DNA from: Beta vulgaris subsp. vulgaris
Lineage: Eukaryota; Streptophyta; Magnoliopsida; Caryophyllales; Amaranthaceae
Assembly (NCBI RefSeq): GCF_026745355.1
Contig: NC_079202.1
Coordinates: forward strand, 6,874,629-6,938,628
Direction: 5' to 3'
Length of the DNA: 64,000 nucleotides
The notes below the pieces were generated by a model, which saw nothing but the letters and a program-made list of their open reading frames with translations, had not been told where the DNA came from and made no database searches. The translations under genes and the position numbers were made by a program. The number at the start of each line of letters is the position of its first letter. The stretch's first letter is position 1. This document shows, one piece after another, positions 42,746-55,118 of the stretch.

Positions 42746-45700
42746 ATGGCAGTTCAATATTCTGGGTTGTGTTTGCCAAATTCCATAACTCACCTTTGTT
42801 TTCTGCAACACCGTCCTCTTCATTTAAGACAACCTCTTAAAGCTTGTGCGTCAACTCATCTGCAATCCTCACCCACCATTCAGGTTCCTCATTTTTTTCT
42901 ACATCTTTTCTGCAATTCTGCTATCCAATTTTCACATACTTCAAATCTTTTATCTTGTTAATGTGTACCTTACCTTAATTTGAGGGGCAATGAGTTTGAC
43001 GGGTATATACTAGAATTTTGTCATCAATATATGTTGGGAGCAGTTGCAATTGGTGGCTGGTATTGGTTTTGAATGTCGCTATGTTAAATTTAGATGTGAG
43101 TTTTCTGGGAAAGAATTGTCTTTTTTTGAGTTGTTTATATGCAAAGAAGTTATATCGTCATTTTGCGGACTTGTGGTGATAAGAAATCCCTTCAACTTTT
43201 CAAGAACTTTTCAAGAACTCCATATACATAAGAAAAAACATATCTTATTTGATTCGTCCCAATTTGTATTTTCTAAATATATAATTTTTATAATTTTTTC
43301 ACATATGTAACTTAAGATATTGGTGTTTGTAGCTGTATCTCATAAACTGTGAAAAAGCAAATGTAGCAACTAATTTGGGAAGGGAGTATGCTCTAATGGG
43401 ATTATTTGTGCTGTTGTATCTTACGGAAACATGCAGATTATTGGTGGAAGCACAAGTCAATATAGAAATGGAAATGGTAGCAGCATACTTGACAGCAGAA
43501 GGGTTGAGGATGATTGGTTTGATCTGGAGACAGATCTTTATCAGTGGATTAAGACACTGCGTCCTGTTCAGGTTTTTTTTTTAATTTTGTGTAAAAAATA
43601 TAATTATTTTTATCATTAATACCAACTTTGGTTGTCTGGATTTTTCTTACATTGATTATTATTGTCCTCCTATATGACAGTGGTACCCCGGTCACATAGC
43701 AAAAACTGAAAGAGAGCTGAAAGAGCAACTCAAACTAATGGATGTTGTGGTGGAAGTACGAGATGCCAGAATACCAATGTCAACAAGTCATCCCCAGGTA
43801 GATTATTCTTTGATGTATGACTGATTAATTCGTGATTAACATGCCATTAAACTCAAATGTGTGTGTTACTCTGAATGCAATTGATGTATTTGCTGAATAT
43901 CCTCAGATGGACCTGTGGATCGGTAATCGAAAAAGAATTTTAGTTTTAAACAGAGAAGACATGATATCCACGTCAGACCGAAATGCCTGGGCAGCCCATT
44001 TTGCAAAGCAGGGAATAAGAGTTGTTTTCTCTAATGGACAACTTGGAATGGTATTGATTTGACATGATCAATCCTTTGTTAAAATCCATTTTGAACACTG
44101 CAAATGATGACCTTGCCTTGGGATATATACAGGGCAGCATGAAATTAAGTCGCCTGGCAAAATCACTTGCTGATGATGTGAATGTCAAACGGCGGGCCAG
44201 AGGGTTACTTCCTCGTCGTGTATGCTCTTGAAACTTTTTGACTGCTTTTGTGTTTGATGCAATATTACCATCTTTCAGGTTTCCATTTCTCCAGATTACA
44301 AGGCAGTTATTCTGTGCCCCAGGTGTCTTATCTCTAGAATATATGTCTTTGTTGAATATTATTTGGTCCTCTTTCTTGCTGAAAAATGACCTATTAGCTG
44401 TTGTGCCTTTATCTATTCTTTGGAACTTGCTGTACCTACAAAGTTAATTTTAAGGTTACAACCATCTGTTACAAAGTTCACACTGGTATTAGTTATTACT
44501 AGCTGTTTCGAAGTTCCTTTTGGGAACTTCCAGTATGGAAAAATTGGCAAGTTTTGCTGAACGGAAGTAGTGCTTGTTTTAGTGAGAATTTATGTGCCCC
44601 CTTCCTTTTAATAAAGAATGTAGTGTGTAATAGAATTCTGGTGCAAGTTGCACAATGTACAGGAACATTCAAGAATCTACAGCTCGAAGGTCCAATTGTC
44701 AAAACAAATATCCAAGTTAATAAGAAATTTTTTGACAAAATTGGCAGGCGGTTCAAATTGGAAGACAGGAGTAAAATTCTTTTTTGCTAATTTGATAAGT
44801 GTGTATATGGTACAAAACCCCAGGAGAACCGTCTCCAAAAGCTAGCCCAAGGGGGGGGGGGAGCTTGTAATCCTAAATAAACCCCACATCATCCCCTCAT
44901 ATGATTGATTGTGGGACTCAAGTTCCGTACCGTGCAATGGACCATAACAGTATATAATAGTGATAACCATAGTTTCCTTGAATAAGATTGGATGAGCCTC
45001 TGTACAAGTGTTCAAGCCATCTCTGTTGGATTAAGCATGTGATCATGTAGCTTGTTATTGTTATGTACATGACATTCATTTTCTCATTTCATCATATCAC
45101 TTAGCAATTAATGATTTATCCAGCACAGCCCTTCTATTCCCCTACCTCTTCCGCCAACCCTTCCTATATAGTCTCAGTGGAACTTGCATCTGATCATTTA
45201 ATTTGTCTCTAACTGATCCTGTAGACCAGACGGTTGGACAATAACTGAGATTGCCTCTTCTCTCTTATTATCTATTGAGGATATGGCCCGTTTTTTGGAA
45301 AGGGGTGCAGAAGAAAGGGCACGTCTGTTTTCTTGTAGCATGACTTGTGAAAGTCTGCACTGGCAGCAATAGCAGGCAAATGGATCATGGATGGCTTGAA
45401 GGATAGTGCTGAAACTACATAGGCAGAGAATATTTGGAACATAATTATGAGAAAGAACTAATTTACCAATTATAACACAATTATGATGCGCTTGTTCTTC
45501 TTCCTGATTTTCCTAACAGATTATTTTGTGATGCAGCAAAGAAAGAAAGGAATGATAGATCTTCTATTGTTGAGCTGTTAATAACTAACACTTGACAGTT
45601 GAGATAGATTTGCATTTTAGATTGTTTTTCTTTATGATGCTCATTGTTGAAACACAATGTTCTAACAGTTTCCTTCTCCTCTGACTAATGGTATAATCTC

Positions 45701-46195
45701 AATCAGCTGAGTGATTAAGCTATACTTTTACAACCAAAATATGCTTGGTTTGTTGTGTGTGTCTCTTCACTTGTGATTCTGGACAAGTTCTTACTGATCT
45801 TATGATGACTTCTCATCATATAGGTTCGAGCTGGAATTGTAGGGTATCCAAATGTTGGTAAATCATCGTTGATTAATCGTTTATTAAAGCGTCGAATGTG
45901 TCCAGCAGCTCCTCGACCGGGTGTTACAAGAGAACTAAGGTCAGTACGTTATTGAATTTTCATCATGTCTTTGTGCTGGGTCTTACTGTAAAAATAAATA
46001 TTGCTCTTCCATTTTTCATCTTGCAATATTTTGATAGCAGTTGAATGAGATCTTGATTGTTTAGACTACAAAACTGAAACTTTGTCAGCCACCAGTTTAA
46101 TTTCGATCCTTATTCAAAAAAAGAAACAATTTGGGCTTTGGGTTGTGACGAATCAGCAAACTTGTCTTCTCAAAGCAGATGAAGCGAACTCTACA

Positions 46196-46240
<45 letters not shown>

Positions 46241-46812
46241 GAGCTTCATAAGCGCAAGAGAAGGAGAAGTGAAGCACCTATACAAGATGGAGATTATTCG
46301 AAGAAAAATATAACTTTCGAGCACAAAAAGTTAATCATTATTTTGATAAAGTTTTTCTGTATTTTTCTTCTTCTACATTTCCTTGTAATACTCTAAGTGT
46401 TTGGGTGAGAGAAAAATCTGAGAATATTCTTGAGATAAAGGAGAAAGAAAAGAAAGAGGGAAAAGAGAACTTCGAGTGAAGTCAAAGTGAGTGTCATCAG
46501 GGGAACCGAGTGACTAGGAACAAGTTCCTAGAGGAACAGAGAAGGTCCATTAATAGGTTGTAAAAGAGAGAGTCTTTTGGCCTATTATAGTAAAGAGTGT
46601 TTGAATTAAAATCCCTCGTGGTCAAGGTTTTTCTTCCTATTAGTCTTAGGAAGTTTTCCTTGTAAAAATCTTGTGTCTTTTCTCTTATATTTTGAGTTAC
46701 TTTGATTATGCATTATAAATTCGAAAATTTCCCCAGAAGTACAATTCACTCCCCCTCTTGTAGTTGGTTTAGTGTTCATATTAGAAAATTTCTCATGTGA
46801 TCTTGCCCCTAC

Positions 46813-46862
<50 letters not shown>

Positions 46863-49800
46863 TATGAAGCTTGTGATATGATGATTTCTCCTCTTGAATA
46901 ATTGGAGCGGACTATCCTCTTACTTATCCTATTGAATTCGTCTTTGGAAAGGTGGGTTCGGTTCGGGAAGGATCTAGAGTTGTTAGATTCTCCTGGTATA
47001 ATCCCAATGAGGATCAGTGACCAATCAGCTGCTATAAAGCTCGCTATATGTGATGATATTGGTGAGAGATCATATGATGTTGCTGATATTGCAGCATTAC
47101 TTGTGCAAATGCTCGCGAGGATACCGTCAGTAGGTTAGACACAAATCTTTTACTTTCTTTTTTTTTAAATATATTTTAATATGATTAAACAAATTGAGGA
47201 TCCATATCATGTTCTAGTTCAATACTTAAAGTATATACCTCCAGTTGACTGCCCTTTATATCTAGTGTTGTCGGTTTCCTGTGACAGTCAGTTTATAGTA
47301 ATTCAATTACAACTCGGCAGGCAGCCGGGACAAAGCTGTGTTTAGGCCCAACGGGGCCTTAGCCTTTGTCAGAACTTATGATTATTTTCGGTTAAACTAA
47401 TCTCGTTCCTGTAAAAAATACATATGTATTGCGATAATGATCTGTTAGTGTCATAGGCTTCAGCTTTACCATGTAAAGTTGACTTAGCTCTTGTTATGTT
47501 TCCTTATGTTATGGAACACTACAATTGGGGGGGGGGGGTTTGAGGGGAACTTATATGGAATTTAATTGATTCTTTTTGTGGAATATAAGCTAGAAAGAGT
47601 AAGAACTTATAATGCAAGACAGAATTTTTACGTGGAAACTCTTACCTCAATATAGGAAGAAAAACCATGACCTCCTCCGGATTTAAACTCTTCACTTTAA
47701 TAGGGGAATACCTACACATGCACACTCTCGCAAGTTCCACTTCGACCTCAACATTCTCGCAAGTTTCACTTGGAATTCCACTTTCCCCACTATGATTCCT
47801 CAATCACAGTGCTACTCTTTCTCTCTCTATACTCAAGACTAAACTCTTAAGTTGCTCAAGAGTTCCTACAACTCTTTTCCCAACTCCCAACTCTTTGAAT
47901 GAAATAAAAAGTCTACTGTTTAAACGCTTACAATTCTAGGAAAGGACTAAGAATTCCTGACTTCTTGAACGCAAGCAGATTTGCTGCAAGCTTCACGTTG
48001 CGGGGTGCGAGCATCCTTTGTTCACCAGTCGCGGGGTGCTACCCTGCTACTTACATCCCCAAGTTTGCATGCAAACATACCACGACTCATATAGCATATT
48101 GTACTTCATACATTGTTTGAATCACGACACCATAACCAAGCAATTCAAACAAACATATCATGAATTAAAACTTACTCTATACTCTAAATCTCTAACAATT
48201 TAACTTTAAAAACTTTTTAGGTCAGAATGTTTTTGTTATGACAGTTAGGATTTGCTTGGTAGGATTCTTCCTCCTTCTAAAGAGGGAGGTTCCTTGACAG
48301 CCTTCTCCTAGAATCACTTAGGTTATTGAGAACTTGCGGAACGCTTACTCACTGATCATATGAATCATCTTAAACTGATAGAATTATCAGAGTAAACTTA
48401 GGAAACATGATAAAACATGTTTGTTCGAGAATAATCAAAGATCAATCCAAATATATTTTTCACAAATATTTTCCAAAAATTACACTAATCATTTTGTCAT
48501 ACTTAATTAGCCCTTCATGTTCCATAACATTTTCCTTAGCAAAATTAAACACTTTCATTAATCCTAATAATAAACCCATATTGTTAGCCTTCATGTCTTT
48601 ACACATAGAAGCTTCAACTCGACACTTCATCTTCATTTCCAATAAACGTTCAAAATTCCCCGTAGAAATTTAGTAACCTCTGCAAGAACTTGCTTTGGAA
48701 CTTGCACTTGAATTGATTCTTTGTATTAGGTTGTCTTCTTCCAAGAGTTATTCCTTCTTTGGAAATTAGTTGCACGTCCACTCATAGAAATTTCAGTTCC
48801 TCTCTTAGGAATCCCAGTTCGTCTCTCAGGAACTCCTAATGCAAACTTCTCCTCTTGAACTTATTCCTACTCTGGAACTTGGTAACCTTCACACAAGCTA
48901 AAACCATTAATTTACAAGTTCGCTTGTCATCATCAGCACACTAAGGGGCAACACCTTAATATTAGGAATTAGTTAGTTGCTTGTAATAATATGAAGGGCT
49001 CATTAGCTTTATACTTGGTAATTTCTAGATTACTTCATGTAATAACAAAATGTAGCCTACAACGTTTTCTCCTTACCTCTTCGAGCTCTAGCCTTTAGTG
49101 GTTTTAATCAAAGTTCTTTGTTCTTTTTTCTCGCCTAAACCTAAAGGTTTAACACCATGAAAGTATATTGGGAATCACAAAATAAAAACAACCCCCATCT
49201 CTCTTGAATACTGACAAGATGGTGCGCACTAGTAATTGGCCCATACTAATTTTCACCAATTACCCCCTTTTGAAAGAAATTCCGATTCAGACAAAACCCA
49301 ATTCCATAGTTAAATACAACACCAGTATGCGACCCATTATCCTCTAGTAATTTGTTGAGTTGGCTACTTTTGCAAATTGCAATTGATTAGAATAAGAACA
49401 TACAAAGTAAAGAGTAAACCAATGTAGCACAATATAAACTACACTTGGAGGAGTTTAATTGGTTCCAAATGGGTTATCTCTAATGGTTGTTGATGGAGAG
49501 TTCGTCAGAATTATACAAGGATGGAATTTACTCCTCGCATTCAGGCTACCACTTCATTCGTTGGTTTAAGGCGCTAGATGAGAGGACTTCTACCTCCTCC
49601 CGCCTTTCTCACTGGAAGCAGATTTTGTCTCTTTTACTCCCTCCTAAAGTAAAGTCTTTAATCTGGAGAGCTTGTTCTAATGCTCTTCCAACTCGGAATG
49701 GGCGAAAGAGGAATCCTGGAGGTTAGTGGTGAATAAATGGCTGCCTGTGTTGAAGATGTGTACATGCTTTAGTCTACTGTCATCGAGCTCAAGAGGCTTG

Positions 49801-51415
49801 GGAGACGACGGGGTTGGTCAATGGGCTTATTCTGGATCGCAAGCTAGCTTCTTTTCTGGACTGGTGGTGCAAGGTGGCAATGTGTGTACAGAACAAGGTC
49901 CTATGCCGCGTTACCATGGTTCGCTGGGATATTTGGAATGCTAGGAATGAGGACATCTTTCGAAGCTCGGCGAGGTGCTATAATGAAGCTGTTGCTGGTG
50001 TTCTTACCTATTATGATACCTTTGTGGAGGCGTGCTTGAAGGATAAGGTGTGCTCGATGCCACTCCACAATGCTTGGTTGCTTCCTCCTTCAGGGGTTGG
50101 TCAAAATCAACTGCGATGCAGCTATTCGTGATGATGGGGGTGCTAGTTTTGGAGGTTTTTGATGGCTGTCTCTGTCAAGCAAGACCGAGGAGCTTGGGAT
50201 ACCCCCATAGCCGAGGCAAAGGTGCTGCTGTTTGCCATGAAGGTAGCCCTTAACTGTGGCTTTGTTGAAGTGATTTTTGAGAGATTGTTTGGAGGTCATC
50301 ATCATCTACAAAAAGGCGTTGTCTTTATCTTCTCTTTCTCTAGTTTTTGATGATATTTTAAAGCTTTGTTCTGTTTTTCGTTTTTATTAGTTGGAGGCAT
50401 GTTAAAAGGGAGGGCAATGTTATAGCCCACCTACTAGCTGAGACTTCTTCCTTGAGAGTGAGGAGAAAGTATTTGGTTGGAGAGTGCCCCTGAGTTCATT
50501 GCTGATGCTGTAGCAAGTGACATTTGTGATAATTTCACTCATTGAACTACTCTTTTCCTTTCACAAGAAACAAAAAATGTAGCATAATACAACTAGGTAT
50601 ACAACTTGAAGTAACAATTTATTGTAGATTCACGGTTTCAAAGCAGCCCAGGAAATAAGAGAGAAATTCCCCAACTTATTTTGGGATTCGAACTCTAGGC
50701 AAATCCTTAAAATATTTGGGGTGATACTCGAGTGAGCTACCACATCTTCCTCACTCTTTCTACTATTTTGATGCATATTATTCATTCTTTACGAACAAAT
50801 TATAGTAAAATTACTGTAAAAATTCTGAACATGTTAGATTGATTTGGGCATTTGGCCCCGTTTTCATAATGTCTTAAATTTGTCCCCGCAACCAGGTATC
50901 TTCTACTATCCACATACTACTTGTTGAATTTACGATTAATATGTACATCGGTCTGCAATTCTGCCAATGAGATGGGAGTACTATTCTTAGCAAAAATGTA
51001 ACTTCAACCTATCCAAATATTTTTCTTGCATAATAACTTTTCTGTTATTTAAAAACTTGCCTCTTCTTTTAGGTACAAAAGCTCTTTACAATCGTTACAG
51101 GATTGAGACAGACGGTCAGTCTGGTCAAATGTACGTTCATATTTTCTTACCTTATTTTGTTGTGCCTTCTGAAAGGAAATACTTTGCTGAAGGCCTGTTT
51201 GTGGGGCAAATTTGTTTTTGATACAGATGTAATTTTTTCCCCTTTTTTTTATGCCTTCAATTCTTCTTATTTTTCTGAATTGCAGATTTGTTCACAAGCT
51301 TGCTGTGCAACTATTTAGTGGGAATGTTCATCAGGCAGCATTTCGCATCCTTACAGATTTCAGGAAGGGTAAATTTGGATGGTTTGCTCTTGAAAGGCCT
51401 CCAAGCCTAAGGTAG
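42746..51415 (+). CDS. DGP3: DAR GTPase 3-like (YlqF/RbgA family), predicted chloroplast ribosome-assembly GTPase
   Basis: Nine exons, all with GT-AG junctions and a continuous frame: 42746-42883, 43437-43571, 43681-43797, 43907-44050, 44133-44219, 45824-45939, 46952-47133, 51073-51130 and 51286-51415, giving about 368 residues. The N-terminus ([18 protein letters not shown]..) is Ser/Arg-rich with few acidic residues, fitting a plastid transit peptide. The GTPase is circularly permuted as in YlqF/Rbg[10 protein letters not shown], the DAR motif EVRDARIP, G4-like NREDM, then G1 [10 protein letters not shown]2 RPGVTRE and G3 DSPG, followed by a C-terminal helical domain. Bacterial RbgA completes the large ribosomal subunit, and Arabidopsis DGP3 is the likely counterpart; function here is inferred by family. 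Introns 6 and 7 carry transposons (LTR sequence; solo LTR 47507-48953, LINE 49441-50576), yet splice sites look intact. Exon 1 follows a CT-rich leader at 42612-42632. Confidence 0.9.
46198..46238. repeat. (TA)n microsatellite in intron 6
   Basis: About 20 TA units without interruption. A compound (GT)n(AT)n run follows at 46812-46858 in the same intron. Confidence 0.9.
46400..46790 (+). repeat. SIRE-like LTR fragment in intron 6
   Basis: Shares with the solo LTR at 19123 the phrases AACTTCGAGTGAAGT, TTTTGGCCTATTATAGTAAAG, AAAATCCCTCGTGGTCAAGG and CACTCCCCCTCTTGTAGT, in the same order, ending near 46790. Its 5' end was not located; the LTR may start further left and be truncated. Sense with the host gene. 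Confidence 0.6.
46812..46858. repeat. (GT)n(AT)n microsatellite in intron 6
   Basis: GT repeated about eight times, then AT about fifteen times, 90 bp before exon 7. Confidence 0.9.
47507..48953 (-). mobile_element. SIRE-like solo LTR in intron 7 of the GTPase gene
   Basis: Plus-strand ends TGTTATGGAACACTACAATT and CACTAAGGGGCAACA, flanked by CCTTA at 47502-47506 and 48954-48958, a perfect 5-bp target duplication. 1,447 bp, related to the LTRs at 31012 and 39128 (shared GGAACACTACAA..GGGG and GGAAACTCTTACCTC-type phrases), antisense to the gene. A G-run of about 11 lies near 47527. No internal region. Confidence 0.8.
49441..50576 (+). mobile_element. 5'-truncated LINE in intron 7
   Basis: Contains the end of a LINE ORF2: the zf-RVT region as [30 protein letters not shown] (49610-49700), then RNase H pieces ([13 protein letters not shown] near 50105-50135, and a [21 protein letters not shown] block near 50395-50435), in several frames with stops. 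It ends in an A-rich AAGAAACAAAAA tail. A diverged target duplication of about 18 bp flanks it: ATGTAGCACAATATAAACT (49422-49440) and ATGTAGCATAATACAACT (50577-50594). It is older than the LINE at 6579 and in sense with the host gene. Confidence 0.8.
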
Positions 51416-52245
51416 AGCTTCTGATGAAGCCAAAAGCGAAATGGAGGAGAAAGAGGCGACAAATTGGAGATAAAGTGATACTCATGAATATATATATATC
51501 TATAATGTCTCAAACACAAAAACTCCCCTAATGTACTCATCAGCATTTTACTGGGAGAATCAGCATTTTACTGGGAGAAGACATGTAGACATGATGTTAA
51601 CCTTCAAGGCTCGGACGAGGTTTTGACAGCAGCCAGCTGGCCAGTAGCAACACGGCGTTGGATGGTTTGCAGTGGTTCATTCATTTTGTTGGTCATCATG
51701 CATGGATTACTATTTTGCTTCGTGCACTAAATCACTGATGTATTTTGCTGTACAGTGTAGTCGTTCTGTAAATTATGCAACAGAATTAGAGAGCTCTTTT
51801 TGGCATCGCCAAAAGGGCTGGTCAGAGCATACTGGACAAGGACAGCAGACAATGTGTTGTACTTTTGTATACTGAAGTCTATTTTTAGCGATAAAGGAGA
51901 TTATTTAAACATACACAAATTCTTATATAAGGCCCCCGCGGGATTTTACAGCCAAATACAAACCACGCGACCCATATTTTCTCTCTTGTCTTTTGTTCTC
52001 TTCCTGCTTCCTATTTGAATTTATGGCGTTGAGGACGATGAATTTTGGAGATGAGATCAAATTCTTGTCTACTGTGCCATTGATGAAGTTTTCAAGGTGG
52101 AGAAGTTCGAATTTCTCTCTTTTGCGCCATTGATGAAGTTTTCGAGGTGGTAGAGCAAAGAAGAAGATGTAAACAACTCACTGCTAGTTTGGGAATTTTG
52201 TGGATCTGGAACTGCAAACCAGGCCCAGCAATAGAGCTAAAGTTC
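51416..52245. other. 3' UTR of the GTPase gene and downstream intergenic DNA
   Basis: A 20-bp unit, CAGCATTTTACTGGGAGAAT, is repeated in tandem at 51541-51560 and 51561-51580. No second gene recognised. Confidence 0.4.
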
Positions 52246-52578
52246 TACTATCTCCGTTTCCTAAAAATCTTCCTTGTTAATAGTACTACAGATACCAATG
52301 AGAATTAAATAATGTGTGGGGTGTGGGGTGGGTAAAGTAGGAGAGAGAAAGGGGTTAAGATAAATAAATAAATAAATAAATAAATAAAAAGAGATTAAAT
52401 AGGAGAGAGAAAGGGAGTAAAATTAAATTAATAATGTAATGGTGGACCATATGATAGGGACATGAGAGGGTAAAAAGGGGGGAAAAATTTACAAATAAGG
52501 AATAAAGTAAAAGAGGGAAGATCTTTTGGAAACACACTTAAACGAAAAAAGGAAGATCTTTAGGAAATGGAGGAAGTA
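52246..52578. mobile_element. Stowaway-type MITE
   Basis: Imperfect inverted ends TACTATCTCCGTTTCCTAAA and TTTAGGAAATGGAGGAAGTA, with TA borders. It contains an (AAAT)n run at 52361-52388. Non-coding. Confidence 0.65.
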
Positions 52579-52789
52579 GTTAGGAACTGTTTTGCGGCTC
52601 TTGAATTCTTCTTATTAGTTCTAATTTTGGCAAGTTACTAGAGAATCAAAATAAGAAGTTATCAATATAATTTAATTGCTAATTTAGGAATTCTTTTGCT
52701 CATGACCAATGTTAGACTCTCTAGGCTTAGATCTTCAAAAGTTTATTTGGGCTGATGTTTTTTTGTCAGACTTTGTTAGTTCTAATCAA

Positions 52790-53520
52790 ATGAATAACCT
52801 AGTTAAATTTTATGAGTAAGCTCATTTATTCATACCAGTACCGCCAATGGTTTACACAAGTAATCCTCATTTATTAATACGAATAAACCTCATTCGTTCA
52901 TAAGAAAACTTAGTATATTCATACCTATAAGGCTATAACCCCATTTAATCATGAGCAACCCCATTTTGTTCACATATAAGTAACCTCATTTTGTTTATAA
53001 CACTAACCCAATCTATTGTTATGTATAACCTTAAAAATTTATATGAGTAAACCGTTCTATTGTTCCGTATAATCTTAAAATATTATATTAGTAATCCCAT
53101 TTATTTTTTACAAAAAAACCTCGTGTAGTTTTTGGAGTAACTTTAATTTGTTTAACCCTATGAGTAACCTATTTTAATCATATGAGTAACATAGTTTAAT
53201 CTCATGAGTAACCTCATCTCTATTCTATATGTCAAGAGGGGTAGGACACCAAAAAATTGAAAAAAAAGAGTAACTACTTACTATAATTAAAAAATGAAAA
53301 AAGTAAAAATAGAAAAGGGAACTACCTAATTAATTAAAAAGTAAAAAAAGATTTTAAAAAAACATTACAAAAAGAAAACTGTCAACAATTCAAAAATCCC
53401 TAATTGATTATATATGATTAACAATTAATTTAATTTTCTATATCCCTAAAAAAATTTTTTTACGTATTTTCGCACACATCGTGTGCATATAAAACTAGTT
53501 TTAACATACATGTAGACACA
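52790..53520. repeat. GAGTAACC-rich dispersed repeat (copy 2), split by a Helitron
   Basis: Collinear with about 30070-30330: shared landmarks include CATTTTGTTCACAT.AAGTAA, CTTAAAATATTATAT, GTTTTTGGAGTAAC, then GAGTAACCTATTTT, TAGTTTAATCT.ATGAGT and ACCTCA. The match resumes as TTTTAACATAC after the Helitron. Non-coding, AT-rich. Confidence 0.6.
53217..53498 (+). mobile_element. Small non-autonomous Helitron
   Basis: Begins TCTCTATTCTATATG after an A and ends with the hairpin GCACACATCGTGTGC, a short spacer ATATAAAA and CTAG, followed by T. These are the 5' TC, 3' hairpin and CTRR features of Helitrons inserted between A and T. The uninterrupted homolog at 30305/30306 (ACCTCA|TTTTTAACATAC) shows the empty site. 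282 bp, no RepHel gene. Confidence 0.85.
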
Positions 53521-54719
53521 TAATCGTGACTTCCCATTTAAGAATTTGATGACGAAACATACTATGGTCTTAATTGGTCCGACCCAAGAGTAAAACAGTC
53601 CGAAAATCAATCCCAAAATTATTTTGAAAAGTGTTAAAGTCCTATTTTAAAGCCCAATTAATTATTTCTGATCATTAATTACATTTTGAACCTAATCCTT
53701 TGAAAAAGCCGAATAATTAATTGTTGATGATAATTAATTAATTATTTTATTTTAATAAATAAATATATTCAAAGAAATTTTCATAATTAAAATCGAATTT
53801 TCATAATTAAAAGATAAAAGAAAATAGTCAAAAGACGTTTTCTAAAAAAGTTATCAAAGCATGTGAAAAAAGCAAGGTGGTGCGCCCCGAGTACCATCGT
53901 GCGCCTAGCGCATCAATGTGCGCTCGGCGCAAAGATGTGCGTGTAACACCACGACAATTCTGTATTTTCCAAAATAACCTTTCAATATAAAACTTCGAGA
54001 ATCATCAAAACATTTTCGCTCGTATAATAACGTATTGACTTATTCAGAATTTTGTAGCGTAAATAATAAATAACTTTGAAAATTAAACTTAGTCAACCAA
54101 AAGCAACTCCAAAAGTCAAACCAAAGTTAAACCAACATAAAGTCAAAAGTAAACTATAAAAGTAAAAGTCAACATAATAAAGTCAACACAATCTCTCCAT
54201 GAGTTCCCAAACCCATGTCATCTTCAAATCCGAAATGGATGATGCACTATTGATCCTGAGAGACTGCTCACCAAATGAGTTATCACAGGATCAATAAGGC
54301 ATAGCCATGACCAACACATAAACACAAAGCACATAATTAGCAAAGCTGAGTACTATATAGTAAATAAATATAAAACCTAACATGATACTAATAAACATTA
54401 AACAAGGATAAATAATAATATAATAACATATCATATTACTTTTCTGAACTTGACTCCACAACTAATAAGTTAATAAATTTAGATGGAATAGGCAATGGAA
54501 AGAATTGTCCAAACCATGTCCTCAATTTAGAAGACGAAGTACGGGCACGACTCCGGACTCACCCGACCTACGATATCGAGGAAACTTTTTTAAAAAATAG
54601 GACATGGTCATCAATCCGGTCCCAAGAAAAGCCATGGGCTACCACCATATACTCCAACTCATATTAGTCCAACACTTTAGACGTCCACAAGTCTAAAGTT
54701 ATTGCTATTCACTTTCTAC

Positions 54720-55118
54720 TAGAGGTGGGCATGGGCCGGGCCGGCACGATTTGGGCCCGGCACGGCACGAGCCCGCTCGAGGCACGACCCGACCCGTTGT
54801 CCGCTACGTGGGCCGCGGGCCTGTCACGGTCAAGAAATTTTATTTCCGGCCCGCACCGGCACGAGCACGCGTGGGCCGGCCCGCGAGCCGAACGCTCCTT
54901 TTCTTTGTTTTTTATCATAAAACTGTAAAAAATACAACATAAAACATGGGCCGGTCCGCCGGAAGCACGGGCCCGTGGACAAATTTTTAAAATTTCAATC
55001 CCGGCACGGCACGGCCCGCCACTCATGGGCCTGGGCCCGGCCCGGCCCGGCCCGCCATTTACTCAAGCCCGCGGGCCGAGCCCGTGAACAGGCCCGACCC
55101 GACCCATGCCCACCTCTA
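54720..55118. mobile_element. Non-autonomous hAT element, GC-rich
   Basis: Ends TAGAGGTGGGCATGGGCC and ...GACCCATGCCCACCTCTA are inverted repeats. The 8-bp target duplication is CTTTCTAC / CTTTCCAC (54712-54719, 55119-55126; one mismatch). The 399-bp body is GGCCCGGC-rich. Open frames on both strands here are composition artefacts. Confidence 0.82.

Noticed and set aside
46082..46396. Frames of 104 and 75 codons across the intron-6 (TA)n run
   Set aside because: Tyr-Ile repeats from the microsatellite, lying within an intron between two confident exons.
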